From NCBI GenBank assembly GCA_028275645.1, contig JAPWUH010000021.1, forward strand, positions 1 through 12,748: a DNA stretch of 12,748 bases, in the 5' to 3' direction. The position numbers were made by a program, and so were the translations under genes. The DNA comes from Caldivirga sp. (GTDB taxonomy: Archaea > Thermoproteota > Thermoprotei > Thermoproteales > Thermocladiaceae). How positions within the stretch are numbered: the stretch's first letter is position 1; every line of letters starts with the position of its first letter. Below are positions 12,668 to 12,748 of this stretch, one piece after another. The notes below the pieces were generated by a model that was not told where the DNA came from, searched no databases, and worked only from the letters and a program-made list of their open reading frames with translations.

Positions 12668-12748
12668 GTGCCTAAGGATAAGGATGAGCTTGAGCAGTTT
12701 GAGGAGCAGGAGGAAGAGGAGGTTGAGGAGTCCAGTGAGGAGTATATA
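12668..12748 (+). CDS. N-terminus of a very acidic protein (partial at right edge)
   Basis: GTG 12668 opens a frame that stays open to the window end (27 codons). The visible product begins MPKDKDELEQFEEQ and continues as a Glu-rich run to SSEEYI, with 13 Glu in 27 residues. The GTG is placed exactly for a leaderless transcript from the TATA box at 12639-12645. Acidic N-terminal tails of this kind occur on several archaeal transcription and translation proteins, but nothing here identifies the family. Confidence 0.5.
   Translation, partial: MPKDKDELEQFEEQEEEEVEESSEEYI

Noticed and set aside
1..12748. CRISPR array, tRNA (including split tRNA halves) or rRNA
   Set aside because: No regularly spaced direct repeats were seen, and no T-loop GGTTCRA-type box or rRNA-like stretch was found in the gene-free regions on either strand.

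Overview
The window looks like chromosomal DNA of a thermophilic crenarchaeon, most likely a Caldivirga/Vulcanisaeta-like member of the Thermoproteales. This is inferred from AGG/TTA/ATA-rich codon use, GTG and TTG starts, archaeal TATA boxes about 26-27 bases before start codons (so many leaderless mRNAs), a few GGTGAT-type ribosome sites, and archaeal families such as DUF371. No rRNA or tRNA is present to confirm it.

Left to right: (1) the last codons of an OppB/DppB-type permease followed by its OppC/DppC partner (3-945), the end of a peptide/oligosaccharide ABC operon; (2) a convergent membrane thiol-disulfide protein, thioredoxin domain plus CcdA/DsbD core (987-2225); (3) divergent from it, sharing a TATA region, an overlapping pair: DUF371 and a SEC59/dolichol-kinase-like membrane protein (2286-3441); (4) convergent hemB, porphobilinogen synthase (3469-4515); (5) a non-coding stretch with a decayed TnpB 3' end and a self-complementary, omegaRNA-like segment (about 4713-5003); (6) exonuclease III/AP endonuclease and isocitrate dehydrogenase, same direction but with separate promoters (5125-7149); (7) a small unknown gene (7393-7740, minus) and a second repeat-rich gap with another possible IS605-type remnant and two adjacent perfect palindromes (7741-8226); (8) an MFS transporter convergent with a PfkB-family kinase (8227-10424); (9) divergent from the kinase, a winged-helix regulator (10523-10951), with an imperfect inverted repeat between the two promoters; (10) a solitary OppB/DppB-type permease carrying an unusual N-terminal helix-turn-helix-like cytoplasmic domain (10970-12316, minus); (11) the start of a very acidic protein running off the right edge (12668-12748), whose TATA box lies inside a perfect 8-bp inverted repeat.

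The genes do not form one pathway. They are mostly single transcription units: transport, central metabolism (Icd), tetrapyrrole synthesis (HemB), DNA repair and redox. The most interesting items are the DNA-binding-like domain fused to an ABC permease, the probable kinase/regulator operator, the TnpB/omegaRNA-like relics, and the thioredoxin-CcdA fusion whose only four cysteines all fall at expected redox positions.
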